A DNA stretch of 52,337 bases from Ruminococcaceae bacterium OttesenSCG-928-I18. Lineage in GTDB: Bacteria > Bacillota > Clostridia > Oscillospirales > Ruminococcaceae. The notes beneath the pieces are model-generated. The model did not search any database and was not told the DNA's origin. It worked only from the letters and a program-made list of their open reading frames with translations. This document shows, in pieces, positions 1 through 10,252 of the stretch. The stretch is taken from positions 1 through 52,337 of the forward strand of contig JAJDHT010000005.1 in NCBI GenBank assembly GCA_030266325.1, in the 5' to 3' direction. Position 1 is the stretch's first letter. Every line of letters starts with the position of its first letter. The translations under genes were made by a program, and so were the position numbers.

Positions 1-2138
1 AAGGTGGAGGTCCCCCTGCCAATCTCATCGAGGATCACAAGGCTGTCGCGCGTCGCCTCTTGTAAGATTTCGGCCACCTCGGTCATCTCCACCATAAAGG
101 TGGACTTGCCCGCCGCCAGGTCGTCCGAAGCGCCCACCCGGGTGAAAACCGCGTCGCAGACCCCCACGGTACAGCCTTGGGCCGGCACGAAAGAACCGAT
201 TTGAGCGAGGATGACGATGAGGGCCGTTTGCCGCATATAGGTGGATTTCCCCGCCATATTGGGCCCTGTGATGATCTGCATACGGTTGTCCGCACCGTCC
301 AGCTTTGCGTCATTGGGCACAAAATGCCCGCCTTTGAGGACTTTTTCTACGACAGGGTGGCGGCCCTGCAAAATTTCCACCCTGTCCTGCCCATTTACCT
401 CGGGCCGCACATAGTGGTTGGCAACCGCCACCTGCGCAAGAGAAGACAAAACGTCGAGGCGGGCCACACAGTCGGCGGTTTGCTGTATCCTGGCCTGCTG
501 CGCGGCCACCTTCTGCAGCAGGTCCCGATAGAGTTCCCGCTCCAGGACGACGAGCTGTTCCCCCGCACGAAGGATACGTGTTTCCAGGGTTTTCAGCTCC
601 TCCGTGATGTAGCGCTCCCCGCCGGTGAGGGTCTGTTTTCGCACAAAATGGTCGGGCACCTGGTCCACAAAGGATTTGCTCACTTCGATATAGTAGCCAA
701 ACACCTTGTTGAACCCGATTTTTAAAGTCCGTATCCCGGTCTCTTCTTTCAGCCGGCCCTCTATCTCGGCCAGCAGGCCCGTGCCGCCGGTGTGGGTGCG
801 CCGCAGCTCATCCACTTCTTCGTGAAACCCCTGCCGTATGACGCCTCCGTCCTTCAGGCTGGCCGGCGGGTCATCGACGAGGGTGCCGCAAATGGTTTCG
901 GCCAAATCGGCAAGGGGGTCAAGACGACTACGCAGCGCTTGCAGCTCGGCCGAAGAAAACTTTCCGAGTTTTTCAAGAAGCCCCGGCAGCCGCAGGCAGG
1001 TGGAGGCGAGGGCCGTGAGTTCCCGCGGGGTGGCGGAACCAAAAACCACCCGGGTGAGCAGGCGCTCTATATCGAACACGTGACCCAGTTCTTCGCAGAT
1101 TTCCACACGCTGCACATTGTCTGTGAAGAGTTCCTCAACGGCGTCGAGGCGCGCACAGATGGCCTCTACGTCCATGAGGGGACGCTCCACCCACCGGCGC
1201 AGAAGGCGCTTGCCCATAGCCGTGCCGGTTTTGTCCAGCACCCACAGCAAGGTCCCTTTTTTCTCTTTCCCGCGCAAGGTTTCACACAGCTCCAGATTGG
1301 CCATGCTGACCGGCGGCAGGCGCATATATCTCTCTTCTTCCTCATGATAGAGCGTTTTGAGGCGTTCCACACCCGTCTTTTGGGTGCGATAGAGATACCC
1401 AATGAGCGCGCCGAGGGCCGCAAACCCCGGTGCATCGTAGGGCAGCCCAACGACGCTGTCCAAAGCCTCCCCAAAATGTTCCTTCAGCAGCGGCGCCGTG
1501 CGGTTTTGGGCAAAATCTTCGTCGTCCAGTAGATCAAAACTGACATTTGCCGCGAGGTTCTGCTTGATGTACCCCGTGACCGATTTGTGCTCCAGTATGG
1601 CTCCGTTTGCAAGAATCTCGCTCGGCATATAGCGGGCAAGCTCCGCGCAGAGAAGCTTGTCGAGTTTTTCCCCTTGCAGGTAGAGCGTGTGCGCTGTGCC
1701 CGTGGAGATGTCGGCAAAACAAAGCCCCGCCTGCAGACCATCGATGTACAGGCAGGAGATGTAGTTGTTTTTGCCGTCCTCCAGCATGGAGCTCTCCACC
1801 ACGGTACCCGGGGTGATCACCCGGACAACGTCCCGCTGCACAAGCCCTTTGGCGAGGGCCGGGTCCTCCACTTGCTCGCAGATGGCTACCTTATACCCTT
1901 TTTCGATCAGACGCTTTGTGTAGGCCTCGGCAGAGTGGTGCGGTACCCCGCACATCGGCGCGCGTTCTTCCAGCCCAAAATCTTTCCCCGTCAGCGTAAG
2001 CTCTAGTTCCTTCGATGCCAATACCGCATCATCAAAAAACATCTCATAAAAATCGCCAACGCGAAAAAACAAAATTTTGTCTTTATTTTGCTCTTTTAAG
2101 TGCTCATATTGCCTCATCATGGGCGATGGCTGCGCCAT
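1..2138 (-). CDS. mutS: DNA mismatch repair ATPase MutS (3' end cut by window edge)
   Basis: MutS binds mismatches and small loops and, through its ABC-type ATPase, recruits MutL. I translated the minus strand from the ATG at 2138 (MAQPSPMMRQYEHLK), and the frame stays open to position 1. About 712 codons are present, with the N-terminal mismatch-binding domain containing the FYEMFFDDA motif (the Phe-x-Glu that stacks on the mismatch), then connector, lever and clamp regions, then the ATPase with Walker A TGPNMAGKST (about residue 620) and Walker B LVILDEIGRGTST, where the window ends. The HTH dimerisation end, perhaps 150 residues, is missing only because of the boundary. A GGGAGGG ribosome-binding site lies upstream of the ATG. 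It is the last visible gene of the miaB/YlbF/mutS cluster. Miab-mutS proximity is common in Firmicutes. The frame is consistent end to end, so I see no sign of a pseudogene. Confidence 0.96.
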   Translation of the reverse strand, partial: MAQPSPMMRQYEHLKEQNKDKILFFRVGDFYEMFFDDAVLASKELELTLTGKDFGLEERAPMCGVPHHSAEAYTKRLIEKGYKVAICEQVEDPALAKGLVQRDVVRVITPGTVVESSMLEDGKNNYISCLYIDGLQAGLCFADISTGTAHTLYLQGEKLDKLLCAELARYMPSEILANGAILEHKSVTGYIKQNLAANVSFDLLDDEDFAQNRTAPLLKEHFGEALDSVVGLPYDAPGFAALGALIGYLYRTQKTGVERLKTLYHEEEERYMRLPPVSMANLELCETLRGKEKKGTLLWVLDKTGTAMGKRLLRRWVERPLMDVEAICARLDAVEELFTDNVQRVEICEELGHVFDIERLLTRVVFGSATPRELTALASTCLRLPGLLEKLGKFSSAELQALRSRLDPLADLAETICGTLVDDPPASLKDGGVIRQGFHEEVDELRRTHTGGTGLLAEIEGRLKEETGIRTLKIGFNKVFGYYIEVSKSFVDQVPDHFVRKQTLTGGERYITEELKTLETRILRAGEQLVVLERELYRDLLQKVAAQQARIQQTADCVARLDVLSSLAQVAVANHYVRPEVNGQDRVEILQGRHPVVEKVLKGGHFVPNDAKLDGADNRMQIITGPNMAGKSTYMRQTALIVILAQIGSFVPAQGCTVGVCDAVFTRVGASDDLAAGKSTFMVEMTEVAEILQEATRDSLVILDEIGRGTST

Positions 2139-2296
2139 ATTCACACACCCTCCCTTCCTTATTGTCAACTGCGTTCATAAGGCGGGCCCCGCCGCATACA
2201 AAACTGTCAGCCAGTTCCGATGGAAGCGGGGCCGCTTTTGGCGCACATAGTTATCGCTTTTCCGTCACCGTGCGGGCGCAGAGGTTCCCAAAGGCA

Positions 2297-2713
2297 TCAG
2301 CAGCCTGCGCAGGAGCTGCAGCTGCCGCCGCACCCTTCTTCCTCGACAGGCGGCGGCCCCACTTGCAGGGGGTCCTCCCCATCGATGGCGGCGTTGAGGA
2401 TGGCGTTGACATATTGGATAAAGCCCTCGATCTCCTCTTTCGCCTGATTATAGGCAACCATGTTTTTATTCGACATAATATCGTTATAAAGGTTATTGAT
2501 CCGTTCGTTCAGCTCGGCCACTCTTTTGTCGTCGCGCTCCTCTTTATGAAGTTCATTGTTGAGGTCCAGCCGCACGAGGTTGAAATCCCCCAGCTGTTTT
2601 TGCAGTTCGCTATCTTCGTCGTTTGCCTTGCGTGCGGCCGCCAGCTTTTTATAGTTTTCCTCTTGCTGAAAAGCCACGGCTGCCTCTTTGAACTTCAGGA
2701 TTGCATTGTCCAT
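2297..2713 (-). CDS. YlbF/YmcA-family protein with cysteine-rich C-terminal tail
   Basis: A 138-residue, highly charged, mainly helical protein starting MDNAILKFKEAAVAFQ. Its length and heptad-like pattern fit the YlbF/YmcA (Com_YlbF) family. In Bacillus subtilis YlbF, YmcA and YaaT form the Y-complex, which binds [4Fe-4S] clusters and affects RNase Y-dependent mRNA maturation, competence and sporulation (established knowledge for that organism). Here the protein ends in EEEGCGGSCSSCAGC, with cysteines at 128, 132, 135 and 138, a plausible metal or Fe-S ligand set (inference). The gene lies 29 bp downstream of miaB, an Fe-S enzyme, and 158 bp upstream of mutS. GGGAG six bases before the ATG supports the start. 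Function in this organism is not shown by the sequence. Confidence 0.82.
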   Translation of the reverse strand: MDNAILKFKEAAVAFQQEENYKKLAAARKANDEDSELQKQLGDFNLVRLDLNNELHKEERDDKRVAELNERINNLYNDIMSNKNMVAYNQAKEEIEGFIQYVNAILNAAIDGEDPLQVGPPPVEEEGCGGSCSSCAGC

Positions 2714-2742
2714 TTTTGTCTCCCATCCGGCAATGATGCCGA

Positions 2743-4125
2743 TTATTTAGCCACGCTCCCGATCAGCACAGCGCCTTTTACTTCCTCGATGTGAAGGGGT
2801 AGAAACGAACCCATCAGGCTGGGGTCTGCCTCAAACTCCACAAGCATGTTGTTGTCGAGCCTTCCCACGAGATGGCCTTCCTCCCGGCCCGGCCCTTCCA
2901 CAAGTGCGGGGTAGGTGTTGCCGATCCAGTTTTGGGACATCTCCCCGACGACCTCTTCTTGCAGGGCAAGCAGTTTGGCGATACGGTCACTCTTCGTTTT
3001 ATGGGGGGTGTCGTCCGCAAGCTCTGCGGCTTCGGTGCCGGGGCGTTTTGAGTAGATGAACGTGAAAAGCTGTGTGAAACGTACCTCCCGCACCAGGGCC
3101 AGGGTGTGCTCGAAATCCTCTTCGCTCTCGCCGGGGAAACCCACCATAATATCCGAAGAAAAGGTCATTTCGGGGCAGACCTCTTTGGCGTACCGTATCA
3201 GGGCGAGGTAATCCTCCGCGGTGTACTTGCGGTTCATCCTCGCCAGGATATCGTTCGAGCCCGACTGAACCGGCAGGTGCAGGTGCTTGCACAGATGTTC
3301 GTTTTTCGCGATGGTATCGACCATCTTACGCGTGGCATCCTTCGGGTGGCTTGTCATAAAACGGACCTGGTACTCCCCCGGTGTCTCGCACAAAAGAGAC
3401 AACAGGTCACTGAAATCTATCTCCTCTTCCAGCCCTTTTCCATAGGAGTTGACATTTTGTCCCACCAGGGTAATCTCTTTATACCCCTGCTGCACCAACT
3501 CCTCAAATTCGCGCTTGATGTCTTTCGATGCGCGGCTGCGCTCGCTTCCACGCACAAGCGGGACAATACAATAGGAACAGGCATTGTCGCAGCCGTGCAT
3601 GATTGGCAGGAACGCCTTGAAGGAGGACTCCCTGGTCTGCGGCACATATTCCACGATCTCTTCGCGCACCGGCGGCAGGCGCAGCGCCTTTTTCCGGCTG
3701 GTGAGCTTATCCGCCAGGATGTCGGGAAGGATATCCGCCACGTTGGTGCCAAGCACAAGATCGACATAAGGATAGCTTGCGCGCAGCTTCTCCACCGTGC
3801 ATTTTTCCTCTGCCATACAGCCGCAGATCCCGATGAGCAGGCCAGGCTTTTGCTGTTTGAGCCCCTTGAGCGCGCCCAGGTTCCCGTAGACCCTCTGCTC
3901 GGCATGTTCGCGCACCGCGCAGGTATTGAAAAGAATCAGGTCTGCCTTGCCGGGTTCCTCGGTGATCGAAAAGCCGACGTCCAGCAAGACCCCCTTCAGT
4001 TTCTCTCCATCGTTGACGCTTTGCTGGCAGCCAAAGCTGCGCACATAGGCCACCGGCTGCCTTTTATAGTGGGACGCCAGCACAGCCGCTGCCTGTTCAT
4101 TTTTTTGATACTCCAATCGGTTCAC
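2743..4125 (-). CDS. miaB: tRNA-2-methylthio-N6-dimethylallyladenosine synthase MiaB
   Basis: MiaB is a radical-SAM methylthiotransferase that converts i6A37 to ms2i6A37 in tRNAs reading U-starting codons. The N-terminal UPF0004 domain has the three auxiliary cluster cysteines (SFGCQQS, FNTCAVRE, GICGCMAE). The radical-SAM core has CDNACSYC (CxxxCxxC), and a TRAM domain closes the C-terminus. The open frame extends upstream to 4230, but a strong promoter (4184-4212) lies inside that extension. I therefore start at the GTG at 4125 (VNRLEYQKNEQ), preceded by AGGGG, giving 460 residues, usual for the family. YlbF-family and mutS genes follow on the same strand, probably co-transcribed. RimO at 38504 is a paralogue in the same superfamily. 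I assign MiaB because of the QxxVNDGEK-type N-terminus, the IVPLVRG context and mutS synteny. Confidence 0.95.
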   Translation of the reverse strand: MNRLEYQKNEQAAAVLASHYKRQPVAYVRSFGCQQSVNDGEKLKGVLLDVGFSITEEPGKADLILFNTCAVREHAEQRVYGNLGALKGLKQQKPGLLIGICGCMAEEKCTVEKLRASYPYVDLVLGTNVADILPDILADKLTSRKKALRLPPVREEIVEYVPQTRESSFKAFLPIMHGCDNACSYCIVPLVRGSERSRASKDIKREFEELVQQGYKEITLVGQNVNSYGKGLEEEIDFSDLLSLLCETPGEYQVRFMTSHPKDATRKMVDTIAKNEHLCKHLHLPVQSGSNDILARMNRKYTAEDYLALIRYAKEVCPEMTFSSDIMVGFPGESEEDFEHTLALVREVRFTQLFTFIYSKRPGTEAAELADDTPHKTKSDRIAKLLALQEEVVGEMSQNWIGNTYPALVEGPGREEGHLVGRLDNNMLVEFEADPSLMGSFLPLHIEEVKGAVLIGSVAK

Positions 4126-4183
4126 TCTTAACCCCTGTTTCCCTTCTTGACAAAAACACCCTTCTATCGTAAGCTTAACGTTT

Positions 4184-4212
4184 ATTATACTATACTGGGC
4201 GTCTGCTGACAA
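4184..4212 (-). promoter_or_regulatory. sigma-A promoter of miaB
   Basis: On the minus strand, -35 TTGTCA (4207-4212), a 17-bp spacer and -10 TATAAT (4184-4189). It lies between the uvrA stop (4243) and the miaB GTG (4125), so the cluster starts its own transcript, with a leader of about 50 nt. Confidence 0.85.
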
Positions 4213-4242
4213 GTTTTCTCCCTGTTCCAAACATACGCAAGT

Positions 4243-7080
4243 TCATTCTTTATTCTTTTTTTTCAGAAGTGGGGCAAGGTATTGACCCGTGAAAGAAGCT
4301 TGTACCTTCGCCACTTGTTCGGGCGTACCCTTGGCCACCACCTCCCCTCCATCGCTGCCGCCTTCGGGGCCGAGGTCGATGAGGTAATCCGCCCTTTTGA
4401 TCACGTCCAGGTTGTGCTCGATGACAATGACCGTATTTCCCGCATCGACGAGCTTGTCAAGCACCTTTAGCAACTTGCGCACATCTTCGATATGCAGCCC
4501 CGTTGTGGGTTCATCCAAAATATAGACCGTCTGGCCCGTCTCCCTCTTCGAAAGTTCGAGCGCCAGCTTGACCCGCTGGGCTTCGCCCCCCGAAAGCGTC
4601 GTGGCGCTTTGTCCGAGGCGGATATACCCAAGGCCGACGTCGACAAGGGTTTTGATTTTCCTGTGAATCTTGGGCTGATTTTCAAAAAAGACCACGGCTT
4701 CATCGACCGTCATACCCAGCACATCGCTGATGCTCTTTCCCCGGTAGTGCACCTCCAGCGTCTCCCGGTTATACCGCGCACCCTTGCACACTTCGCAGGG
4801 GACATAGATGTCGGGCAAAAAGTGCATCTCGATTTTTAAGATGCCGTCCCCCTCGCAGGCCTCGCACCGCCCGCCTTTCACATTGAAAGAAAACCGCCCC
4901 GGACCATATCCACGTATCTTGGCCTCCTGCGTCTGGGCAAAAAGCGAACGGATATCGGTGAAAACGCCCGTGTAGGTGGCGGGGTTCGAGCGCGGCGTAC
5001 GGCCTATCGGGCTCTGGTCAATGCCGATCACCTTGTCGATCCATTCCTCCCCTCTCAGCTCTTTGTGTTTTCCGGGGTGTCTTTTGGCGCCATTGAGATC
5101 CGCCGCGAGGCGCTTATAAAGAATCTCGTTTACGAGCGAGGATTTCCCCGAACCCGAGATCCCGGTCACACAGGTCATCACGCCGAGGGGGAACTTGACG
5201 CTGATGTCACGCAGGTTGTTTTGGGTTGCGCCCACAACCTCGAGAACATGCCCCGTGCCCTTGCGGCGCTTTTTGGGCACGGGGATCTGCTTTTTCCCGC
5301 TGAGATACTGGCCCGTGATGCTCCCCGGCGCCTCTTCAATGTCCTTGATGCCGCCCTGGGCCACGAGCTGCCCGCCATGAACCCCCGCGCCCGGGCCGAT
5401 GTCCACAATGTGGTCGGCCGCGCGGATGGTGTCTTCGTCGTGCTCCACGACAATAAGGGTGTTGCCGAGGTCCCGCAGGCGCTTTAAGGTATTGATGAGT
5501 TTCTCATTGTCCCTTTGGTGCAGCCCGATGCTCGGCTCGTCGAGCACGTAGAGCACGCCCGTGAGGGCACTGCCGATCTGGGTGGCAAGACGGATGCGCT
5601 GGCTCTCGCCGCCCGAGAGGCTGGCGGCGCCGCGGGCCAGGGTGAGGTAGCCAAGGCCGACACTCTGCAAAAAACCCAGCCTCTCCCGAATCTCTTTTAA
5701 GACGCCGTCTCCAATCATATGCTCGCGCTCGGTAAGCTCAATCTTCTCGAAAAAGTGCAGCGCTTCCGCGACGCCTTTTTCGGTGAGGGCACTGATGTTG
5801 ATGCCCCCCACCGTGACGGCCAGGCTGGCAGGTTTCAGGCGCTGTCCCCCGCAATCGGGACACTCCACGCCGCTCATGGCCTGTGCTATCTCCTCGCGCA
5901 TCCACTCGCTGTTGCTCTCGCGGAAGCGGCGCTCCAGGTTCGGGATAACCCCCTCGAAGTCGGTGTTATAGCTGCCCGTGCCAAATTCGTTCTCCCGGTG
6001 CATCTGGAGCTTTTCCCCTTTGGTGCCGTAAAGAATGGCCTCCACTGCCTCTTTGCTCATCTCTTTGATCGGGGTATCCAGATCGAAGCCGTATTTTTTC
6101 CCAAGCCCCAGATAATACATCTCGCTCATTGAGCCCTCGGCATAATACCAGCCGCTGGCCTTGATGGCCTTTTCCCTGATGGAGAGATTTTTGTTGGGGA
6201 TCACAAGGTCGGGGTCGACGCGCATGAAGGTGCCGAGGCCCGTACAGGTCTCGCAGGCGCCGAAAGGGTTGTTGAAGGAAAACATGCGCGGGGAGAGTTC
6301 CTCGATGGACGTGCCGTGCTGGGGGCAGGCGTAGCTCTGGCTGAACTGCATCTCTTCGCCGTCCACTACGCTGACGGTGACAAGCCCGCCCGTCAGCCCG
6401 ATGGCCGTTTCGATGGAATCGGCCAGGCGGCTCCGCACCTCCCCGTTTTTCACGAGCCGGTCGACGACGATTTCGACGGTGTGCTTTTTGTTTTTTTCAA
6501 GCGGGATATCCTCTTCGAGATCGTAGATCTCCCCATCCACGCGCACCCGGGCGTAGCCCCCCTTGCGGGCGGCGTCAAACTCCTTTTGCTGGGTGCCCTT
6601 GCGTCCGCGCACCACCGGGGCGAGGACCATGAAACGGGTGCCCTCGGGCAGTTTCAGCACCTCGTCCACCATCTGGTCCACGGTTTGCTGGCTGATGACA
6701 CGCCCGCAGACCGGGCAGTGCGGCGTGCCGATGCGCGCGTACAAAAGACGCAGGTAGTCGTAGATTTCTGTCACGGTTCCCACGGTAGAGCGAGGGTTTT
6801 TGCTCGTGGTGCGCTGGTCGATGGAGATGGCCGGAGAGAGCCCCTGGATGTCGTCTACATCGGGCTTTTCCATCTGGCCGAGAAACATGCGCGCGTAGCT
6901 TGAGAGGCTTTCCACATAGCGCCGCTGCCCATCCGCATAGATGGTGTCAAACGCGAGAGAGGACTTGCCCGAGCCGGACAAACCCGTCATGACGATGAGT
7001 TTATCGCGTGGCAGCGTCAGGTCGATGTTCTTCAGGTTGTGCTCTCTGGCCCCTTTTATAATGATTTTATCGTTTGCCAT
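4243..7080 (-). CDS. uvrA: excinuclease ABC subunit UvrA
   Basis: The damage-recognition ATPase of nucleotide excision repair, acting as the UvrA2 dimer that loads UvrB. It has 945 residues, full length. Two ABC modules are visible. Walker [16 protein letters not shown] lies near residue 33, with signature [17 protein letters not shown]. The second has [15 protein letters not shown] and [15 protein letters not shown], each followed by a Walker B ([20 protein letters not shown]). Zinc-finger cysteines are seen in CPVCGRVIS and in the [14 protein letters not shown] region. Start ATG 7080 follows AAGGAG. It is 18 bp downstream of uvrB, an ordinary Firmicute uvrBA operon. Nothing is missing. Confidence 0.98.
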   Translation of the reverse strand: MANDKIIIKGAREHNLKNIDLTLPRDKLIVMTGLSGSGKSSLAFDTIYADGQRRYVESLSSYARMFLGQMEKPDVDDIQGLSPAISIDQRTTSKNPRSTVGTVTEIYDYLRLLYARIGTPHCPVCGRVISQQTVDQMVDEVLKLPEGTRFMVLAPVVRGRKGTQQKEFDAARKGGYARVRVDGEIYDLEEDIPLEKNKKHTVEIVVDRLVKNGEVRSRLADSIETAIGLTGGLVTVSVVDGEEMQFSQSYACPQHGTSIEELSPRMFSFNNPFGACETCTGLGTFMRVDPDLVIPNKNLSIREKAIKASGWYYAEGSMSEMYYLGLGKKYGFDLDTPIKEMSKEAVEAILYGTKGEKLQMHRENEFGTGSYNTDFEGVIPNLERRFRESNSEWMREEIAQAMSGVECPDCGGQRLKPASLAVTVGGINISALTEKGVAEALHFFEKIELTEREHMIGDGVLKEIRERLGFLQSVGLGYLTLARGAASLSGGESQRIRLATQIGSALTGVLYVLDEPSIGLHQRDNEKLINTLKRLRDLGNTLIVVEHDEDTIRAADHIVDIGPGAGVHGGQLVAQGGIKDIEEAPGSITGQYLSGKKQIPVPKKRRKGTGHVLEVVGATQNNLRDISVKFPLGVMTCVTGISGSGKSSLVNEILYKRLAADLNGAKRHPGKHKELRGEEWIDKVIGIDQSPIGRTPRSNPATYTGVFTDIRSLFAQTQEAKIRGYGPGRFSFNVKGGRCEACEGDGILKIEMHFLPDIYVPCEVCKGARYNRETLEVHYRGKSISDVLGMTVDEAVVFFENQPKIHRKIKTLVDVGLGYIRLGQSATTLSGGEAQRVKLALELSKRETGQTVYILDEPTTGLHIEDVRKLLKVLDKLVDAGNTVIVIEHNLDVIKRADYLIDLGPEGGSDGGEVVAKGTPEQVAKVQASFTGQYLAPLLKKKNKE

Positions 7081-7098
7081 GACTCTCCTTTTTGCTGT

Positions 7099-9141
7099 TT
7101 ACTTTTTTGATTTTTCCCAGTAAGGCGTGTCACCGGCTTTCTTTCGCCGTTTTTTTCGTTCCGTCTCCACCTCGTTGACGATGGGGTCCCCCCTGCGGAT
7201 TTTTTCTATCCTGTCCCTCAGGAAGGCGGCGTGCTCAAACTCCAGCAGTTTTGCCGCCTCCTTCATCTCCCGCGTCAACCGGTTGATCAGTTGCTCTCGC
7301 TCGCCTTTGCTCAGGCGCTGGCCCTTTTTGCCGTCCTCCACTTCCTTCGATATCTCGATGAGGCCCGCAATCTCTTTGACGATGGTTTTGGGGGTGATGC
7401 CGTGCTGCTCGTTATAGGCCTGCTGAATTTCCCGGCGGCGCTGCGTCTCGGTGATGGCATATTCCATGCTTGGCGTGACGCTGTCGGCATACATGACGAC
7501 AAGCCCCTCGGCATTCCTCGCGGCGCGGCCAATGGTCTGCACGAGGCTTGTGCCACTGCGGAGGAAACCCTCCTTGTCGGCATCCAGTATAGCCACCAAA
7601 GACACTTCGGGCAGGTCGAGCCCCTCACGAAGCAGGTTGATGCCGACGATGACGTCCAGTTCTCCGCTGCGCAGGTCCCGGATCAGTTCCATGCGTTCGA
7701 AAGTGTCGATCTCATGATGCATGTATTTCACCTTGACCCCCTGCTCCTCCAAAAAGTCCGAGAGGTCTTCGGCCATCTTTTTTGTCAGGGTCGTCACAAG
7801 TACACGTTCGTTTTTCTCGGTGCGCATGTTGATTTCACCGAGCAGATCCTCGATTTGCCCCTCCACGGGTTTGACGACGACCACGGGGTCCACAAGGCCC
7901 GTGGGGCGGATGATCTGTTCGACGATCTGCTGAGAGCGGCCGCGTTCATACTCTCCCGGTGTGGCGGACACGAAAACCGTCTGATTGATCTTCTGCCAAA
8001 ACTCCTCGTCACGCAAGGGGCGGTTGTCGAACGCGGAGGGCAGCCGAAAACCAAAGTCCACAAGATTTTTTTTGCGGGCATAATCCCCACCGTACATCGC
8101 GCGCAGCTGGGGCAGCATGACGTGGCTCTCGTCCACAAAGAGAAGGAAGTCCTGCGGAAAGTAATCGATGAGTGTGGTGGGGATCGACCCCGGTGCCCGG
8201 CCGCTGAGCACCCGCGAATAGTTTTCGATGCCCTTACAGGTGCCCACCTCGGCGAGCATCTCCATATCGTAGTTGGTGCGCTGGGCGATGCGCTGGGCCT
8301 CGATGAGTTTGCCCTCCTCGGTGAAGGTTTTCACCTGCATTTCCATCTCTTCGCGCAGAGCATCCAGCCCCTGCTGCATCTTTTCCGGCGTGACAATATA
8401 GTGGCTGGCCGGAAAGATGGCCACATGGTTTAAAACCCGGGTGCGCTCGCCTGTCAGAGGGGTAATCTGGCTGATGCGGTCGATCACATCGCCGAAAAAC
8501 TCGATGCGGAAGGCCGCCCCCTCATGGTAGGCGGGGTGCACCTCCACCACGTCCCCTTTCACGCGAAATTTATTCCGTATGAAGTTGACGTCATTGCGCT
8601 CATATTGTAAATCCACAAGGCGTTTCAGCAAGGCGTCGCGGCTCATGCTCATGCCGGGGCGGAGGCTGATGACCATGCTCCGGTAATCGATGGGGTCGCC
8701 GAGAGAGTAGATGCATGAGACCGAAGCGACAATGATGACGTCCCGACGCTCGGACAGGGCCGCCGTGGCACTGTGGCGCAGGCGGTCAATCTCGTCATTG
8801 ATGTCACTGTCTTTTTCGATATAGGTGTCGCTGGAGGGGATATAGGCCTCGGGCTGGTAATAGTCATAGTAGCTGACGAAATACTCTACGGCATTGTCCG
8901 GGAAGTACTCCCGAAATTCGGTGCAGAGCTGCGCCGCAAGGGTTTTGTTGTGCGCCAAAACAAGTGTGGGGCGGTTCACTTTTTCGATCACATTGGCCAT
9001 GGTAAAGGTTTTGCCGCTTCCCGTAACACCGAGAAGGGTCTGCTCGGTAAATCCTTTTTCAATGCCTTCCGCCAGTTTTTCGATGGCGTCGGGTTGGTCG
9101 CCCGTAGGCCGATAATTTGATTGTATCTTGAATTGATCCAT
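7099..9141 (-). CDS. uvrB: excinuclease ABC subunit UvrB
   Basis: The DNA-damage verification helicase-like subunit that receives DNA from UvrA and recruits UvrC. Walker A is GVTGSGKTF. The beta-hairpin region around [12 protein letters not shown] is intact, the helicase motifs include LLFVDESH (motif II) and QTIGRAARN (motif VI), and a C-terminal UVR domain ([19 protein letters not shown]) contacts UvrC. The frame is open to 9174, but I choose the ATG at 9141 ([17 protein letters not shown], 680 residues) because GGAG sits seven bases before it. An extra 11 codons are possible. It leads the uvrB-uvrA operon from an extended -10 promoter at 9205-9213. Confidence 0.97.
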   Translation of the reverse strand: MDQFKIQSNYRPTGDQPDAIEKLAEGIEKGFTEQTLLGVTGSGKTFTMANVIEKVNRPTLVLAHNKTLAAQLCTEFREYFPDNAVEYFVSYYDYYQPEAYIPSSDTYIEKDSDINDEIDRLRHSATAALSERRDVIIVASVSCIYSLGDPIDYRSMVISLRPGMSMSRDALLKRLVDLQYERNDVNFIRNKFRVKGDVVEVHPAYHEGAAFRIEFFGDVIDRISQITPLTGERTRVLNHVAIFPASHYIVTPEKMQQGLDALREEMEMQVKTFTEEGKLIEAQRIAQRTNYDMEMLAEVGTCKGIENYSRVLSGRAPGSIPTTLIDYFPQDFLLFVDESHVMLPQLRAMYGGDYARKKNLVDFGFRLPSAFDNRPLRDEEFWQKINQTVFVSATPGEYERGRSQQIVEQIIRPTGLVDPVVVVKPVEGQIEDLLGEINMRTEKNERVLVTTLTKKMAEDLSDFLEEQGVKVKYMHHEIDTFERMELIRDLRSGELDVIVGINLLREGLDLPEVSLVAILDADKEGFLRSGTSLVQTIGRAARNAEGLVVMYADSVTPSMEYAITETQRRREIQQAYNEQHGITPKTIVKEIAGLIEISKEVEDGKKGQRLSKGEREQLINRLTREMKEAAKLLEFEHAAFLRDRIEKIRRGDPIVNEVETERKKRRKKAGDTPYWEKSKK

Positions 9142-9204
9142 AGAATGGTTCTCCATTTTAAGGTGTAGCGTCATTTTACCCGCCCAAGGGACGGCCGACT
9201 ATTT

Positions 9205-9213
9205 ATTATATCA
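9205..9213 (-). promoter_or_regulatory. extended -10 promoter of uvrBA
   Basis: The minus strand carries TGA-TATAAT, a TGn extended -10, in an AT-rich tract about 65 bp before the uvrB ATG. No good -35 is found at 17 bp. I saw no palindromic SOS (GAAC-N4-GTTC type) box nearby. Confidence 0.6.
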
Positions 9214-9249
9214 CAAAAATATATATTTTTCATGAAATCAGAACCACTT

Positions 9250-9361
9250 GGCGTGTTCCCATCGCGTCGTTTATCTGGTAAATTTCATGTGGCCCCCGTC
9301 TTCGGCGGGGGGCCACAAAAACTTCTGTATTTTTCATTGAAAACGTACTTGGGACACTCCC
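9250..9361 (+). repeat. dispersed intergenic hairpin repeat, copy R1
   Basis: A 112-bp element between the uvrB promoter and the radC terminator. The ends are imperfect inverted repeats (GGCGTGTTCCCA and, reverse-complemented, GGGAGTGTCCCA). The middle is a GC-rich hairpin at 9289-9316 with arms GTGGCCCCC and GGGGGGCCAC, followed by a conserved ACTTCTGTATTTTTC tract. R2 (22454-22560) and R3 (28682-28788, minus) share the layout and flanking words. See the finding on covarying stems. It has no coding potential. Confidence 0.75.
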
Positions 9362-9378
9362 GAACCACTCTTATCACT

Positions 9379-9415
9379 GGAGAACGGAAATACCGGGGCT
9401 GCTTTTTCCGTCTCC
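9379..9415. other. imperfect hairpin of unknown role
   Basis: GGAGAACGGAAA pairs with TTTCCGTCTCC across a short loop, with one bulged base. It lies between repeat R1 and the radC terminator. No gene reads into it from the left. Role unknown. Confidence 0.4.
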
Positions 9416-9430
9416 GACTACATTCAACAT

Positions 9431-9463
9431 AAAAAACGCTTCCCCTGCAAAAAGGAAGCGTTT
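9431..9463 (-). terminator. rho-independent terminator of radC
   Basis: The arms AAACGCTTCC and GGAAGCGTTT form a 10-bp stem. On the minus strand it is followed by a T run, about 70 bp after the radC stop. Confidence 0.8.
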
Positions 9464-9534
9464 ATATCGAGATGGTGAGGAACCGTTCTGCCCGGGCAGG
9501 CAGCGGCGGCCGTGCAGGCAAGGCAGAAGGCATT

Positions 9535-10233
9535 TTAATAGGAATCTCTGCCCAGCGATTCAAAAAAACCGCTGTCGGCCATGGAGACGAAATCTCCGTC
9601 CGCCACAATGATATGATCAAGCAGGCTGACGCTGACATAACGCAGCGCCTGAAACACCTGTTTCGTCACCAGTTTATCGTTCGCCGAAGGCAGCGCCAGC
9701 CCACCCGGATGATTGTGTGCCAAAATGGCGCCCGTGGCGTTGGAGCGCACCGCTTCCGCCACAATTTTCCGCGTGGAAATGGAGACCGCATTGACAATGC
9801 CCTGCTTTGAAATACAGGTGCTGCGCAGGAGCTTGCGCTTGTCGTCCAGGCAGGCAAGGTACACTTCCTCGTTGCCTTTGCCGAAAAACTTGGGGAGAAA
9901 AAAAGTCCCCGCCTTCTCTGTCGTGTTCAGTATATCCCCGGCCTCGCCGCGGCTTTCGAGGTAATAGGCACCCAATTCGGGAATGAGTTTCAGCAGTGTC
10001 GCCGTGTTCTCACCCACTCCGTCCACCGTCGTCAGTTCTTCCATCGGCGCATCTAACACTGCCGAAAAATTTCCGAATTTTCGTATCAGCGCATGGGCAA
10101 TCTCGTTTGTATCGCAGCGGGGACGGGCATAGAACAAAAGCAGTTCCAAGGCCGTGTGCTCCTCAAAACCCTGGATCCCCTCTTTCAGAAACCGGGCGCG
10201 CAGGCGGTCCCTGTGCCCATCATGGACCCCCAT
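9535..10233 (-). CDS. radC: RadC-family JAB domain protein
   Basis: About 232 residues. The N-terminus is helical with a helix-hairpin-helix-like segment (LTTVDGVGENTATLLKLIPE). The C-terminal JAB1/MPN metalloprotease-like domain carries HNHPGG, then S and D (the JAMM HxHxnSxxD set). RadC was once linked to recombinational repair. Its biochemical role remains uncertain, so only the family name is firm. The open frame allows GTG at 10242, but I prefer ATG at 10233 (MGVHDGHRDRL), because AGGTGA sits five bases upstream while the GTG has its purines too close. Divergent from the pseudouridine synthase gene, with overlapping promoters. The common Firmicute neighbours mreB/maf are not seen. Confidence 0.92.
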   Translation of the reverse strand: MGVHDGHRDRLRARFLKEGIQGFEEHTALELLLFYARPRCDTNEIAHALIRKFGNFSAVLDAPMEELTTVDGVGENTATLLKLIPELGAYYLESRGEAGDILNTTEKAGTFFLPKFFGKGNEEVYLACLDDKRKLLRSTCISKQGIVNAVSISTRKIVAEAVRSNATGAILAHNHPGGLALPSANDKLVTKQVFQALRYVSVSLLDHIIVADGDFVSMADSGFFESLGRDSY

Positions 10234-10252
10234 CGGCTTCACCTGCCCTCTC

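Noticed and set aside
9205-9213. SOS box at the uvrBA promoter
   Set aside because: No GAAC-N4-GTTC-like palindrome could be found near the promoter.
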